NCBI GenBank assembly: GCA_904420045.1
Contig: CAJFTY010000028.1
Span: forward strand, 24,915 to 88,914
Source: Candidatus Metaruminococcus caecorum
GTDB taxonomy: Bacteria; Bacillota; Clostridia; Oscillospirales; Ruminococcaceae
Length of the DNA: 64,000 nt
Reading direction: 5' to 3'
Of this stretch, positions 15,599-23,887 are shown one piece after another. The notes beneath the pieces are model-generated. The model was not told where the DNA came from and searched no databases. It saw nothing but the letters and a program-made list of their open reading frames with translations. Position 1 is the stretch's first letter. Every line of letters begins with the position of its first letter. A program made the position numbers and the translations under genes.

Positions 15599-15619
15599 CG
15601 CCGCTTAAAAAAAGCGGCG
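15599..15619 (-). terminator. Possible terminator of the HSL-type esterase gene
   Basis: CGCCGCTT / AAGCGGCG with an A5 (minus strand T5) loop, about 100 bp past the stop at 15718. Nothing T-rich follows the stem, so confidence is low. Confidence 0.4.
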
Positions 15620-15717
15620 ACAAAACATCTTTTTCATCATAACCGAAACAATATAATTTTTCAAGGGGAACAAACTCCTCAAAACAGGACAAAAACGTGG
15701 ATTTATGCAGTTGTTTG

Positions 15718-16722
15718 TTATTTTCCTTTGCAATGTTCTTGTTTTTTCTGTTGGATTTTCCGTATACCCTCGGCGTTTTTCTGGTTGATCCATTGGACGG
15801 ACGCGTCCATGGCCGCCCGGCAGGCATTGGTCTGATCCAGGGCGTTTAGCATCACAAAGTCATGAATAATCGCTTGAAACCGTACGGCTGTCACGTTGAC
15901 GCCCGCCCTGCGAAGCTTGCGGGCGTAGGCCTCGCCCTCATAACGCAGTACGTCCGCCTCACCATTTAAAATCATTGTGTCGGGCAGTCCTTTCAGCTGC
16001 TGAACGTCCGCTTTCAGGGGCGAAGCGGTGATCGGACACCGGCATCGGAGATCGGGTGCATATTGGTCCCAAAACCACATCATTCCCTGGCGGTACAGAT
16101 AATAATTCTCGGCAAATTTCCAATAGGTACAGGTGTCAAAGCAGGCATTGGTGACCGGATAGTACAGCAGCTGCTTGTGGATGCGCGGGCCGCACCTCCG
16201 CTTGGCTAAAATCGTCATGGAGGTGGCAAGCGTTCCCCCGGCGCTGTCACCCGCCACCGTCAGGGTGTCAAGGCAACACGTAAGACCCATTTTCGAACGT
16301 AGTTTTGGCAGATCACACAACACGCTGTAGCACTGTTCCATAGCCACGGGATACCGCGCTTCAGGTGCACGGGTGTACTCGGGAAAGACCACTACGGAAT
16401 TGGTGCGGTATGCCAGTTCCCGCACCAGTTTTTCATGGGTGTGAAAGCTTCCAAATACCCATCCGGCACCGTGGATGTAATAGATCATATGTCCGGGATC
16501 GCAGCCCTCTGGAATGACAAAATACACCGTGATGGTTCCCCAGCGCCCGGCAATTGCCTGGCAGGTTTCCACCCGTGCCGGATACATATACACCGGCGTA
16601 TCCTGTGCCTGCTCCAGGCGTTTGCGCCCCTGGCACACAGGGAGTTCAAAAATCAGCGGCGATATGGAATTCGCATCGCAGACGGCTTCTGCCGCCGGCT
16701 CTAATGGCACACATCGTTTCAT
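15718..16722 (-). CDS. Alpha/beta hydrolase, HSL-type esterase
   Basis: A 334-aa esterase with oxyanion motif HGAGW, nucleophile motif GDSAGG and a C-terminal His in AIIHDFV, so the catalytic set looks complete. The start is ATG 16722 (MKRCVPLEPAAEA), with GGAG nine bases upstream; the track start seven codons earlier is less likely. It belongs to the same broad family as the 1611-2573 gene but is only distantly similar. It appears monocistronic. The substrate is unknown. Confidence 0.83.
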   Translation of the reverse strand: MKRCVPLEPAAEAVCDANSISPLIFELPVCQGRKRLEQAQDTPVYMYPARVETCQAIAGRWGTITVYFVIPEGCDPGHMIYYIHGAGWVFGSFHTHEKLVRELAYRTNSVVVFPEYTRAPEARYPVAMEQCYSVLCDLPKLRSKMGLTCCLDTLTVAGDSAGGTLATSMTILAKRRCGPRIHKQLLYYPVTNACFDTCTYWKFAENYYLYRQGMMWFWDQYAPDLRCRCPITASPLKADVQQLKGLPDTMILNGEADVLRYEGEAYARKLRRAGVNVTAVRFQAIIHDFVMLNALDQTNACRAAMDASVQWINQKNAEGIRKIQQKKQEHCKGK

Positions 16723-16815
16723 CGTAAATAACTCCTTATGCAAAAATAAGACTGTATTTCTATTGATAGTGTATGCATTTTAGAGCCGTACGGTTTTTAC
16801 AAAAGAATTGTTATA

Positions 16816-16851
16816 CAAAGAGCGGGAAGCCGTTAGGCTTCCCGCTCTTTG
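16816..16851 (-). terminator. Terminator of the 50-aa ORF
   Basis: 16-bp perfect stem CAAAGAGCGGGAAGCC / GGCTTCCCGCTCTTTG with a 4-nt loop, four bases past the stop at 16856. Confidence 0.75.
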
Positions 16852-16855
16852 TATT

Positions 16856-17008
16856 CTATGTTTTTTCCTCATCCTTTTTTACATCCGTAATTTGCTTGAG
16901 CTTGACGGCCTCATGGGTCTTTTCATCATAGGCAATCAGATAGCTGCCCGCGTACTTCCCGTCAATGGAATAAATTTCCGCCACAAACTCCGTCGGATTC
17001 CACTTCAT
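16856..17008 (-). CDS. Unrecognised 50-aa protein
   Basis: Below the ORF-track cutoff. It reads MKWNPTEFVAEIYSIDGKYAGSYLIAYDEKTHEAVKLKQ and ends in a lysine/glutamate-rich tail. A GGGGAGG ribosome binding site lies nine bases before the ATG, and a strong terminator follows the stop within four bases, so the unit looks like a genuine small gene. TACAAT about 50 bp upstream may be its -10. No family recognised. It is soluble, small and charged. Confidence 0.65.
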   Translation of the reverse strand: MKWNPTEFVAEIYSIDGKYAGSYLIAYDEKTHEAVKLKQITDVKKDEEKT

Positions 17009-17110
17009 ATGCACATTCCTCCCCTGCCAGTATATTGTATCCGGCAGCGGAAAAAATATAACGGATTTTTGACGGGGCTGACAAAACCTCCGAAAATAGG
17101 ACGAAAAACG

Positions 17111-17965
17111 CTATCGTTTTTTTCTGGACAAATTCCAGATGGACAGCAGATAAAACACCGCTCCGGTCGCGATCAGGATCAAGATGCTGCCAAACGCAGG
17201 AAGCACCGTCTCTCCAAAAGAAAACGTCACACCCATCTGCTGTTCAAATTCGGCAACAGCTTGAGCAGGCGCGCCTGCAAAACTCTGCTCCATGGGAGCC
17301 GCCATCATCGTCTGACGAAACAGCGCTGCGGAATGGGAAACCGGGAAGCACTTGACCACCCATTGAATCCCGGCTGGTAAATTCCCAATGGGAAGATAAA
17401 TCCCTGTCAAAAAACCGATGAGCGTTCCGATGACAGTGCACGCCGTCATAAACGCATTCAGGCTGTTAAAAAAGGAAACTAGGAAAAACATCAAGGAGGA
17501 GTTGGCGACTGTGGACAGCACAATAAGTCCCAGCACCTTGAGCAGAGTCATAGGATCCATCAGCTTTCCGCCGCTGGACACAATATAAATTTCCGCCAAA
17601 ACCAAAGCGAGTATACTCATAATTAAGCCGATGAGCACCGCGCTGAGGATATAGCCTCCCAAAACGCTTTTTTTGCTGATGGGAGAGGAGGTAAAATCCT
17701 TGGTGATTTTTTTGGCTCGGTCCTCCACAATGATGCCGAACGCCCCCATTGTAGTGGTGACCGAAGTCACCGACAAAAGCCCCGCCATGATCCAGGAGTC
17801 CATTAGATATCGGGCGCCGGAAATCCCTGGCAGGCTTTTTACCAAGACGTCTCCCAAAAACAAGGCATACAAACCGATGATAATAAACACCGCCAGCAGG
17901 GAGAAAAACACCGAGGACTTATCTTTAAAAAACAGTTTCAGATTGCGGCTGCAAAATCCAATCAT
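17111..17965 (-). CDS. ABC-2 type transporter permease
   Basis: A 284-aa membrane protein with about six hydrophobic segments and a large loop after the first helix, typical of ABC-2 (DrrB/YhaP-like) permeases. The motif FTSSPISKKSVLGGYI is the usual cytoplasmic coupling region. It overlaps the ATPase gene by four bases (ATGA), so the two form one exporter. The ribosome binding site is AAGGAG. The substrate is unknown; relatives export antibiotics, peptides or lipids. Confidence 0.87.
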   Translation of the reverse strand: MIGFCSRNLKLFFKDKSSVFFSLLAVFIIIGLYALFLGDVLVKSLPGISGARYLMDSWIMAGLLSVTSVTTTMGAFGIIVEDRAKKITKDFTSSPISKKSVLGGYILSAVLIGLIMSILALVLAEIYIVSSGGKLMDPMTLLKVLGLIVLSTVANSSLMFFLVSFFNSLNAFMTACTVIGTLIGFLTGIYLPIGNLPAGIQWVVKCFPVSHSAALFRQTMMAAPMEQSFAGAPAQAVAEFEQQMGVTFSFGETVLPAFGSILILIATGAVFYLLSIWNLSRKKR

Positions 17966-18876
17966 TCCCGAATCTCCTTTCCCGTGATGGCGATAAACGC
18001 GTCGTCCATGGTGCCCTTGACCACCTCAAAGCCGGTTATCAGTTCCCGGCAGGACTCAAGGATCGGCAGGGCGTCCATCGTAGAGGGAATGGGAACGAGC
18101 AGGGTATCCGCCGACACATGACTGGGAAATCCTAGTTCCAAAAGCCTTTGGGCAGCCTGTTCGAGATCTTTGCACACCAGGGTCAGTTGATCGTTCGCAT
18201 AGGTTTCCTTCAGGTGGGAAGGCGTGCCCTGAGCTGCGATTTCACCGTTGTCGATCACGACCACATAGTCGGCAATAGCAGCCTCCTCCATATAATGAGT
18301 GGTCAGAAAGATCGTCATCCCGCTTTGTTGCTGGATGCTGCGAATGGTTTCCCACACGCTTTTCCTGGTCTGGGGGTCCAGGCCGGTGGTGGGTTCGTCC
18401 AAAAACAGTATTTTGGGTGTGTGAATCAGCGCCCGGGCGATGTCGCACCGCCTGCGCTGGCCACCGGACAATTTTCCGTAGGGCCGTTTGAGCAGTTCGG
18501 CAATTCCGGCAGCCTGTGCGGTGTTCTGCACCGCCTCGGACAGCCGTTTTCCCCGCAGTCCGTAAAAACCGCCCCGGACTTTTAGGTTTTCTTCCACCGT
18601 CAGGAGGTTGTCTAACAGCCCGTCTTGAAACACAGCTCCAATCACGCTGCGGATGGCGTTGTCTTCTTTTCCCAGCACATGGCCGTCCACCGTAACCGAT
18701 CCCTGATCTGGCTTTAAAAAGGTACAAATCATATCAATCGTGGTGGATTTTCCCGCGCCGTTTGGACCTAAAAAGGCGAACAACTGCCCTTTTTTCACCG
18801 AAAAGCAGATGCCGTTGACCGCCTTGACAGAACCATAGGATTTGTGAAGATCCTGCACATCCAATATTTTTTCCAT
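17962..18876 (-). CDS. ABC transporter ATP-binding protein, DrrA-like
   Basis: A 304-aa ATPase with Walker A GPNGAGKST, signature LSGGQRRR, Walker B ILFLDEPTTGLD and the switch His in TTHYMEE. A C-terminal extension of about 80 residues is typical of the DrrA/CcmA-like group. The start has AAGGAGG five bases upstream. It is translationally coupled to the ABC-2 permease and transcribed from the promoter at 18965-18993. The exported compound is not predictable. Confidence 0.9.
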   Translation of the reverse strand: MEKILDVQDLHKSYGSVKAVNGICFSVKKGQLFAFLGPNGAGKSTTIDMICTFLKPDQGSVTVDGHVLGKEDNAIRSVIGAVFQDGLLDNLLTVEENLKVRGGFYGLRGKRLSEAVQNTAQAAGIAELLKRPYGKLSGGQRRRCDIARALIHTPKILFLDEPTTGLDPQTRKSVWETIRSIQQQSGMTIFLTTHYMEEAAIADYVVVIDNGEIAAQGTPSHLKETYANDQLTLVCKDLEQAAQRLLELGFPSHVSADTLLVPIPSTMDALPILESCRELITGFEVVKGTMDDAFIAITGKEIRE

Positions 18877-18964
18877 GGGAACCTCCTTGTATGGAGAGCT
18901 TTAAAATTTTGCTCCGAATGCCACTGCCGATTTCCTTACACGCAGGGGACGGCAGCCTGTATCT

Positions 18965-18993
18965 ATCATACTGGATTTTTCCGGGCAGAGCAA
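18965..18993 (-). promoter_or_regulatory. Promoter of the ABC-2 exporter operon
   Basis: Minus strand TTGCTC (18988-18993), 17 bp spacer, TATGAT (18965-18970). Confidence 0.65.
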
Positions 18994-19053
18994 CCCATTT
19001 TACCGTGGTTTTAAAAATTTTATGGCTTCCCAAAGAACCGCTTCAATAAACAA

Positions 19054-19091
19054 GCCACCTGCGGGAAAGAGAAATTTTTCCCGCAGGCGGC
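19054..19091 (-). terminator. Terminator of the iron alcohol dehydrogenase gene
   Basis: GCC-x-CCTGCGGGAAA / TTTCCCGCAGG-x-GGC stem with one mismatch, 38 bp past the stop. TTGTTTATT follows on the minus strand. Confidence 0.65.
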
Positions 19092-19128
19092 TTCATACAA
19101 TTTGATAAAGAAAGGATATGCAAAGAAC

Positions 19129-20301
19129 TTATCCCTTCATGCTCTCTTTTAAAACGGATACAATTTCCTCGTAGGTCAGCGTTTTGTAGCCTCCATCCAT
19201 GATGAAGGAGCCTTTGGCGATTCCGTCCAGCATGTCCTCGGTGACGCCCAGATCCCGGATATTCATGACAAGGCCCAGTTCTTTCATATAGGCCTCCATG
19301 CGGTCAAGACCCTCGCTGGCAATCTCTTCGTCGGTTTTTCCATCGGGAGATACGTTCCACACATTGATGGCATACCGTTTAAATTTCGCGAGCCCGTAGG
19401 GCAGAATCATCCGGTAATAGGGCAGTGAAACGGCTGCCAGCGTCATGCCATGGGTGGCGTCGGTGTACGCGCCCACCGACTGCCCGATCATATGCACCAT
19501 CCAGTCGGTGGATTTTCCCTTTGCCACCAGGGTGTTGAGCGCCCAGGTGGCCGTCCACATAATGTTGCTTCTGGCCTCGTAATCTGTGGGGTTCTGTACG
19601 GCGATTTTACTGCTGTGGATCAGCGAACGCAGCAGGCCTTCCATCAAGTAGTCCGAGGTGTTGTCGTCCTCTCCCGAAAAATACTGCTCCAGGATATGGG
19701 ACATGATATCGAAAAAGCCCGCGATCATTTGATAGTTGGGCAGGGTGAATGTCAGCCGGGGATTGAGGATGGAAAACTTCGGGAACACGTTGTCGCCAAA
19801 CACATGGCCGATTTTCAGTTTCTGTTCATGGTTGGTAATGACGGAACCTCCGTTCATTTCAGAGCCGGTGCCCACCATGGTCAGCACACATCCCACCGGT
19901 ATAATCGGATTGTCCACATCCTCCATACGCAGGTAATATTTGTCCCAGGGATCCTCTTTACAATAGGTGGAAACAGACACAGCCTTCGCATAATCACACA
20001 CCGATCCACCACCTACCGCGAGAATCAGGTCCACCTTACCCTCTTTGGCCCGCTTACACCCCTCGTAGAGCTTTTCTACGGTAGGATTGGGCATCACGCC
20101 CGGATCTTCAAAAATCTCCTTTCCATTTGCTTTGAGGATACTTACCACCTGATCGTACAGGCCGGATTTTTTGATGGAGCCGCCCCCGTAACAGAGCAGA
20201 ACATTTTTCCCATAGTTTTGCAGCTCCCCACCAAGCTGATCCAGGGAATCTTCCCCAAAATAAAGCTTGGTGGGATTGGAATAACAAAAATTGCCGAGCA
20301 T
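19129..20301 (-). CDS. Iron-containing alcohol dehydrogenase, BdhA/YqhD-like
   Basis: A 390-aa group III alcohol dehydrogenase that interconverts aldehydes and alcohols with NAD(P)H. The nucleotide-binding segments CYGGGSIKKSG and LAVGGGSVCDYAK and the metal-binding stretch DIMSHILEQY, followed by HMIGQSVGAYTDATHGMTLA, give the Asp and three His ligands. Length and order fit the butanol dehydrogenase / YqhD branch. The start has AAGGAG. It is monocistronic. The MerR-type promoter upstream suggests induction by reactive aldehydes or thiol stress, as known for AdhR-type systems; that is inference. Confidence 0.9.
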   Translation of the reverse strand: MLGNFCYSNPTKLYFGEDSLDQLGGELQNYGKNVLLCYGGGSIKKSGLYDQVVSILKANGKEIFEDPGVMPNPTVEKLYEGCKRAKEGKVDLILAVGGGSVCDYAKAVSVSTYCKEDPWDKYYLRMEDVDNPIIPVGCVLTMVGTGSEMNGGSVITNHEQKLKIGHVFGDNVFPKFSILNPRLTFTLPNYQMIAGFFDIMSHILEQYFSGEDDNTSDYLMEGLLRSLIHSSKIAVQNPTDYEARSNIMWTATWALNTLVAKGKSTDWMVHMIGQSVGAYTDATHGMTLAAVSLPYYRMILPYGLAKFKRYAINVWNVSPDGKTDEEIASEGLDRMEAYMKELGLVMNIRDLGVTEDMLDGIAKGSFIMDGGYKTLTYEEIVSVLKESMKG

Positions 20302-20356
20302 GATTTTCTCTCCTTTTTTCCATATATGTTTGGTTCGGTTTCATCTGACCATCTTC

Positions 20357-20387
20357 AGTATAATCCTTTGAGTGAACTCTAAGTCAA
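20357..20387 (-). promoter_or_regulatory. MerR-type promoter/operator with 19-bp spacer
   Basis: Minus strand TTGACT (20382-20387) and TATACT (20357-20362) are separated by 19 bp, too long for normal RNA polymerase. The spacer holds the near-palindrome CTTAGAGT-TC-ACTCAAAG (20366-20383). This is the hallmark layout of MerR-family activated promoters such as those bound by AdhR/NmlR. No merR gene is in the window. Confidence 0.75.
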
Positions 20388-20481
20388 GACGGCTGCCAGA
20401 AATTCACAAAAAATTAAAGATTTTCGAACGAATTGAATTCTGTCCCAAAAGGCGTACCATGAAGATTTGCCGCGCAACAGC

Positions 20482-20527
20482 AAAAACAGCCGCGCAACCA
20501 ATATGTTGCGCAGCTGTTTTTGTTTTT
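20482..20527. terminator. Terminator of the GH36 gene, likely bidirectional
   Basis: AAAAACAGC-c-GCGCAAC / GTTGCGC-a-GCTGTTTTT with one C-A mismatch, T-rich on both strands. It starts 14 bases past the stop at 20541. Confidence 0.8.
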
Positions 20528-20540
20528 CTTTTCCATCCGG

Positions 20541-22730
20541 TCAGGAAATCGCCTGAATTTCAAACGTCAGCGAGGCGAAATCCTCGTATAAAAACGGGAC
20601 CGGAATCCCGCCGTGCATCAGCGCGGAGCCGGAATAGTTTCCCTGGCCGTTGACGGCATACATCCGTCCGGGTTCCAATCCCCTGACCCGGAGCAAAAGG
20701 GGTTCCGGATTGCAGGTGGCCTGCAAAAGCACAAAACAGACCAGCGCCTGCCTTTGATCCCGGGACACAAACTGCCACGCCGCATACCGGTGGTTTTCCA
20801 GGGGATTGGTGAGCCGGTCATACTCCCCCTGTGCGATTAAGGAGGCGTGTTCTTTAAAAAAGGCGACCTGGCGGCGAACCTCTTCTTTTTCTTCAACTGA
20901 CATTTTGCTGATGTCCAGCTCATACCCGAAGGTGCCCGCCATGGCCACCACGCCCCGGGTGGAAAGCGGAGTGGTCCGCCCGGTCTGGTGGTTGGGGCAC
21001 ACCGATACATGGGAGCCCACAGTCGACGCGGGATAGCAAAACGACGTTCCGTACTGGATCGAAATCCGGTCGATGGCATCGGTGTTATCGCTGCACCAAA
21101 TCTGGGGCGTATAACAAAGCATCCCCAGGTCGAACCGCCCTCCCCCGCCGGAGCAGCCCTCAAACAGCACGTTGGGGAACCGTTTCAGCAGCCGGTCCAG
21201 CAGGCTGTACAACCCCAGCACATACCGGTGGGAAATCTCCCCCTGCCGTCCGGCGGGGACGGCGGACGACCATACGTCAGACAAATGGCGGTTCATATCC
21301 CATTTGACGTATTGGATGTTGGCGCTGGTGAGAACTGCCTCCATGGACTGGTACAGGTACTCTACCACCTCCGGCCGGGACATGTCCAGCACCAGTTGGT
21401 ACCGGCTGCGGACGGGTTCTCGGCCGGGGATCGCAAGCGCCCAGTCGGGATGGGCCCGGTACAGGTCGCTGTCCTCGGAGACCATCTCGGGCTCAAACCA
21501 GATGCCGAAGGAAAGCCCTAAGGCGTTTACCCGCTCCACCAGGGAACGCAGGCCGCCTTTCAATTTTTGCTCGTTGACCGTCCAGTCTCCCAGTCCGCTC
21601 TGATCCCCGTTGCGGGATCCGAACCAGCCGTCGTCCATCACCAGCATGTCGATTCCAAGCTCTGCGGCGTTTTTGGCGATGGTCAAAAGCTTTTGCTCAT
21701 CAAAGTCAAAATAGGTGGCCTCCCAGTTGTTGATGAGCACCGGCCGCCGCGCCAGCTGATACTCCCCCCGGCAGACGTGCTCCCGGATAAGCCTGTGCAG
21801 TTTATGGGACAGCCTGGACAGCCCCTGATCCGAAAAGCACAGCACGGCTTCCGGGACGGTAAAGGTATCGCCCGGCTCCAGCTGCCAGGAAAAGTTCTCG
21901 GGGTTTAGCCCCATATACAGGCGGGTCTGGCCGATCTGATCCACCTGGGCGCCGGCGAGAAAATTCCCGCTATACACAAAGGCCACTCCATAGCAGTCCC
22001 CCTGCTCCTCGCTGGTATCCCGCCCGCAGAGGATGACAAAGGGGTTTTGCTGATGGCTGGAGGCTCCCCGCACGCTGTCCACCGAGGTTGTTCCGTACCG
22101 CAGGGGCGTTCGCTCGGGAATGCGCTCCATGGCGTGCTTGCCGTGAAAGGTCATCAGGTCATACGGGTGTTCTGGGAAATCCAGGCAGCAGCTCAGCGCC
22201 CGGTCCAGTGTGACCGCAGCTTTGTTCCCATTGACGATCCGGGCACTGCGGGTGATCACGTCCAGCTTTTCGATCACCGAATAGCACAGCGTCACCGTCA
22301 GCTGGGTGGATGTGTCCTTGAGGGTGACCTCAAGGGTTTGGCAGTCGTCGTGGTACACCGAAGGCAGGCCCGGAAGCTCCGGCTTTTTTCCGCTGAACAG
22401 ACGATGGGACTGGTAACGCAGATCGGCCGCCCGGCTGCCGTCAGCCTGGATCACCGCCAGGCAGGACTCCCGAAAATCCCCGGTTCCCGCCGCCGGATAT
22501 TCCAGCGGCAGGCTGTCCAGGGAGATCGTCCGGTCGTTGTCCGCCTGATAAGGATTCCCGGAAAAACCCCGGTCGATCATCTGGAGCCGGTAGCTGAAGT
22601 CCGTGTTCTCGGCTTTGGCTCCATAATACAGATGCAAAAAAATACCGAACGGCCCCACCTTCATCTGATAGGTGGAGCGTTCGGTGTGCAGGGTAAACAG
22701 CCCGTTTTTCTCGTCAATGAAAATTGCCAT
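20541..22730 (-). CDS. Alpha-galactosidase, glycoside hydrolase family 36
   Basis: A 729-aa retaining alpha-galactosidase that cleaves terminal galactose from raffinose-type sugars. The N-terminal beta-sandwich (to about residue 330) is followed by a TIM barrel with MDDGWFG, the nucleophile Asp in KWDMNR (about residue 478) and the acid/base Asp in CSDNTDAIDR (about residue 548). There is no signal peptide, so it is intracellular. The start is ATG 22730, with GGAGG nine bases upstream; the track start three codons earlier overlaps that site. It follows the sugar kinase by 78 bp and is probably co-transcribed. No transporter is adjacent. Confidence 0.93.
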   Translation of the reverse strand: MAIFIDEKNGLFTLHTERSTYQMKVGPFGIFLHLYYGAKAENTDFSYRLQMIDRGFSGNPYQADNDRTISLDSLPLEYPAAGTGDFRESCLAVIQADGSRAADLRYQSHRLFSGKKPELPGLPSVYHDDCQTLEVTLKDTSTQLTVTLCYSVIEKLDVITRSARIVNGNKAAVTLDRALSCCLDFPEHPYDLMTFHGKHAMERIPERTPLRYGTTSVDSVRGASSHQQNPFVILCGRDTSEEQGDCYGVAFVYSGNFLAGAQVDQIGQTRLYMGLNPENFSWQLEPGDTFTVPEAVLCFSDQGLSRLSHKLHRLIREHVCRGEYQLARRPVLINNWEATYFDFDEQKLLTIAKNAAELGIDMLVMDDGWFGSRNGDQSGLGDWTVNEQKLKGGLRSLVERVNALGLSFGIWFEPEMVSEDSDLYRAHPDWALAIPGREPVRSRYQLVLDMSRPEVVEYLYQSMEAVLTSANIQYVKWDMNRHLSDVWSSAVPAGRQGEISHRYVLGLYSLLDRLLKRFPNVLFEGCSGGGGRFDLGMLCYTPQIWCSDNTDAIDRISIQYGTSFCYPASTVGSHVSVCPNHQTGRTTPLSTRGVVAMAGTFGYELDISKMSVEEKEEVRRQVAFFKEHASLIAQGEYDRLTNPLENHRYAAWQFVSRDQRQALVCFVLLQATCNPEPLLLRVRGLEPGRMYAVNGQGNYSGSALMHGGIPVPFLYEDFASLTFEIQAIS

Positions 22731-22808
22731 GGGGATCATCCTCCTTTTCTGGTATGTACTCCCCGGCAGTCCCTGCTGCTTATAATAGGTATAGCGAACA
22801 AAACGAAT

Positions 22809-23786
22809 TTAACGGCGGGATGCGATCAGCGCCTCTACTTCCGAAAGGGTGGGCAGCGCACAAATGGCGCCTTTTTTGGTGGTGGTCAGCGATCCCACGG
22901 CGTTTGCAAACTCGATGCAGCTGGTCAATTCGTCCTTATCCAGCAGTGCGGCGTCTTTCCCCATCTGGGTCAAGGCATATAAAAATCCCCCGGTAAAGGA
23001 ATCCCCCGCTGCAGTGGTGTCGATGGTCTTTACCTCGGGGAAGCCCTCGTGGGAAACCGTGCGGCTCCCGGTCATGGCAAAGCACCCCTTTTTCCCCAGC
23101 GTCGCCAGCAAAAGCTTGACAGGGTAGGTTTCCAGCAGCGTTTTAGCCGCCCTGTGAAGATCCTTCTCCCCAGTGAGGAACGTGAGTTCCTCTTCCGAGA
23201 TTTTCACAATGTCCGCATACCGCATGGCCCGCAGGGCGCACTGCCGGGCATCCTCCTCGCTGTTCCACAGATTCAGGCGCAGGTTGGGGTCAAACACCAC
23301 CTGAAGCCCGGTGGATTTTTTCTGCTCGCAGGCGTATTCCGCCAACTGAAACGAGGTCTCCCGAGAAGGCCCTTCTGTCATGAGCACCGAGGAAAAGAAC
23401 AAAAATTTTGCCTGCCGAAGCTTTTCAAGATCAATTTCTTCAAATGAGAGCATGGTGTCCGCCCCCTGCCGGCGGTAAAAGCTGAAGGAGCGGTCGCCCT
23501 GGTCGTCCAGGTGGACAAAGGCCAGGGTAGTCTGATAGTCTTTGGAGAGCACCAGATTCCCCGCATCCACGCGGTTTTGCTCCAGCACGGCTTTTAGCGC
23601 CCGGCCGAAATTGTCATCCCCCACTTTGCCCACAAACGCCGCCGAACCGCCCAGCTTTGCATAGGCGCAGGCCATGTTGGCGGGGCCGCCGCCAGGATTG
23701 CGCTCAAAGATCGGATTGTTGTTTTCAGAAGTTCCCACGGGGGTAAAATCAATAAGCAGTTCCCCCAGGGAAAGTAAGTCAGCCAT
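22809..23786 (-). CDS. PfkB family carbohydrate kinase, probable fructokinase
   Basis: A 325-aa ribokinase-fold sugar kinase. The N-terminal signature GELLIDFTPVG and NPGGGPANMACAYAKLGG bind the sugar. The C-terminal PfkB signature DTTAAGDSFTGGF holds the catalytic Asp. Similarity in these motifs to bacterial fructokinases, and its place between GH32 and GH36 genes, favour fructose as substrate; this is inferred. The start is ATG 23786 with GAAGG eight bases upstream; the track ORF adds 14 unlikely residues. Confidence 0.87.
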   Translation of the reverse strand: MADLLSLGELLIDFTPVGTSENNNPIFERNPGGGPANMACAYAKLGGSAAFVGKVGDDNFGRALKAVLEQNRVDAGNLVLSKDYQTTLAFVHLDDQGDRSFSFYRRQGADTMLSFEEIDLEKLRQAKFLFFSSVLMTEGPSRETSFQLAEYACEQKKSTGLQVVFDPNLRLNLWNSEEDARQCALRAMRYADIVKISEEELTFLTGEKDLHRAAKTLLETYPVKLLLATLGKKGCFAMTGSRTVSHEGFPEVKTIDTTAAGDSFTGGFLYALTQMGKDAALLDKDELTSCIEFANAVGSLTTTKKGAICALPTLSEVEALIASRR

Positions 23787-23810
23787 TTTGTTCGCCTTCT
23801 TTCCTGTTGT

Positions 23811-23845
23811 TAAAAAGCGGCGCCGCAAAGTTTACCGCGCCGCTT
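23811..23845 (-). terminator. Terminator-like hairpin after the GH32 gene
   Basis: AAGCGGCGC / GCGCCGCTT stem with a 13-nt loop, followed on the minus strand by TTTTTAA. It lies between the GH32 and kinase genes and could partly attenuate the downstream genes. Confidence 0.7.
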
Positions 23846-23887
23846 GGAATTTACGTTTACTAAGTTGGCAAAAGGCCCTTTCTGCCT

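Larger units (their letters stand above)
15399..15717. other. Gene-free stretch with three hairpins
   Basis: Between the MATE gene and the convergent esterase gene lie three separate stem-loops, listed individually, plus AT-rich sequence near the esterase stop. I see no ORF with a ribosome binding site here. Confidence 0.5.

Noticed and set aside
16808-17380. 190-aa plus-strand ORF
   Set aside because: It runs through the terminator and the 50-aa gene and into the ABC-2 permease antisense; no family features.
19450-20382. 310-aa ORF antisense to the alcohol dehydrogenase
   Set aside because: Covers a full-length conserved enzyme on the opposite strand and runs through its promoter; no ribosome binding site.
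22047-22982. 311-aa ORF antisense to the GH36 and kinase genes
   Set aside because: It spans two real genes on the other strand and their intergenic gap; low-complexity shadow composition.
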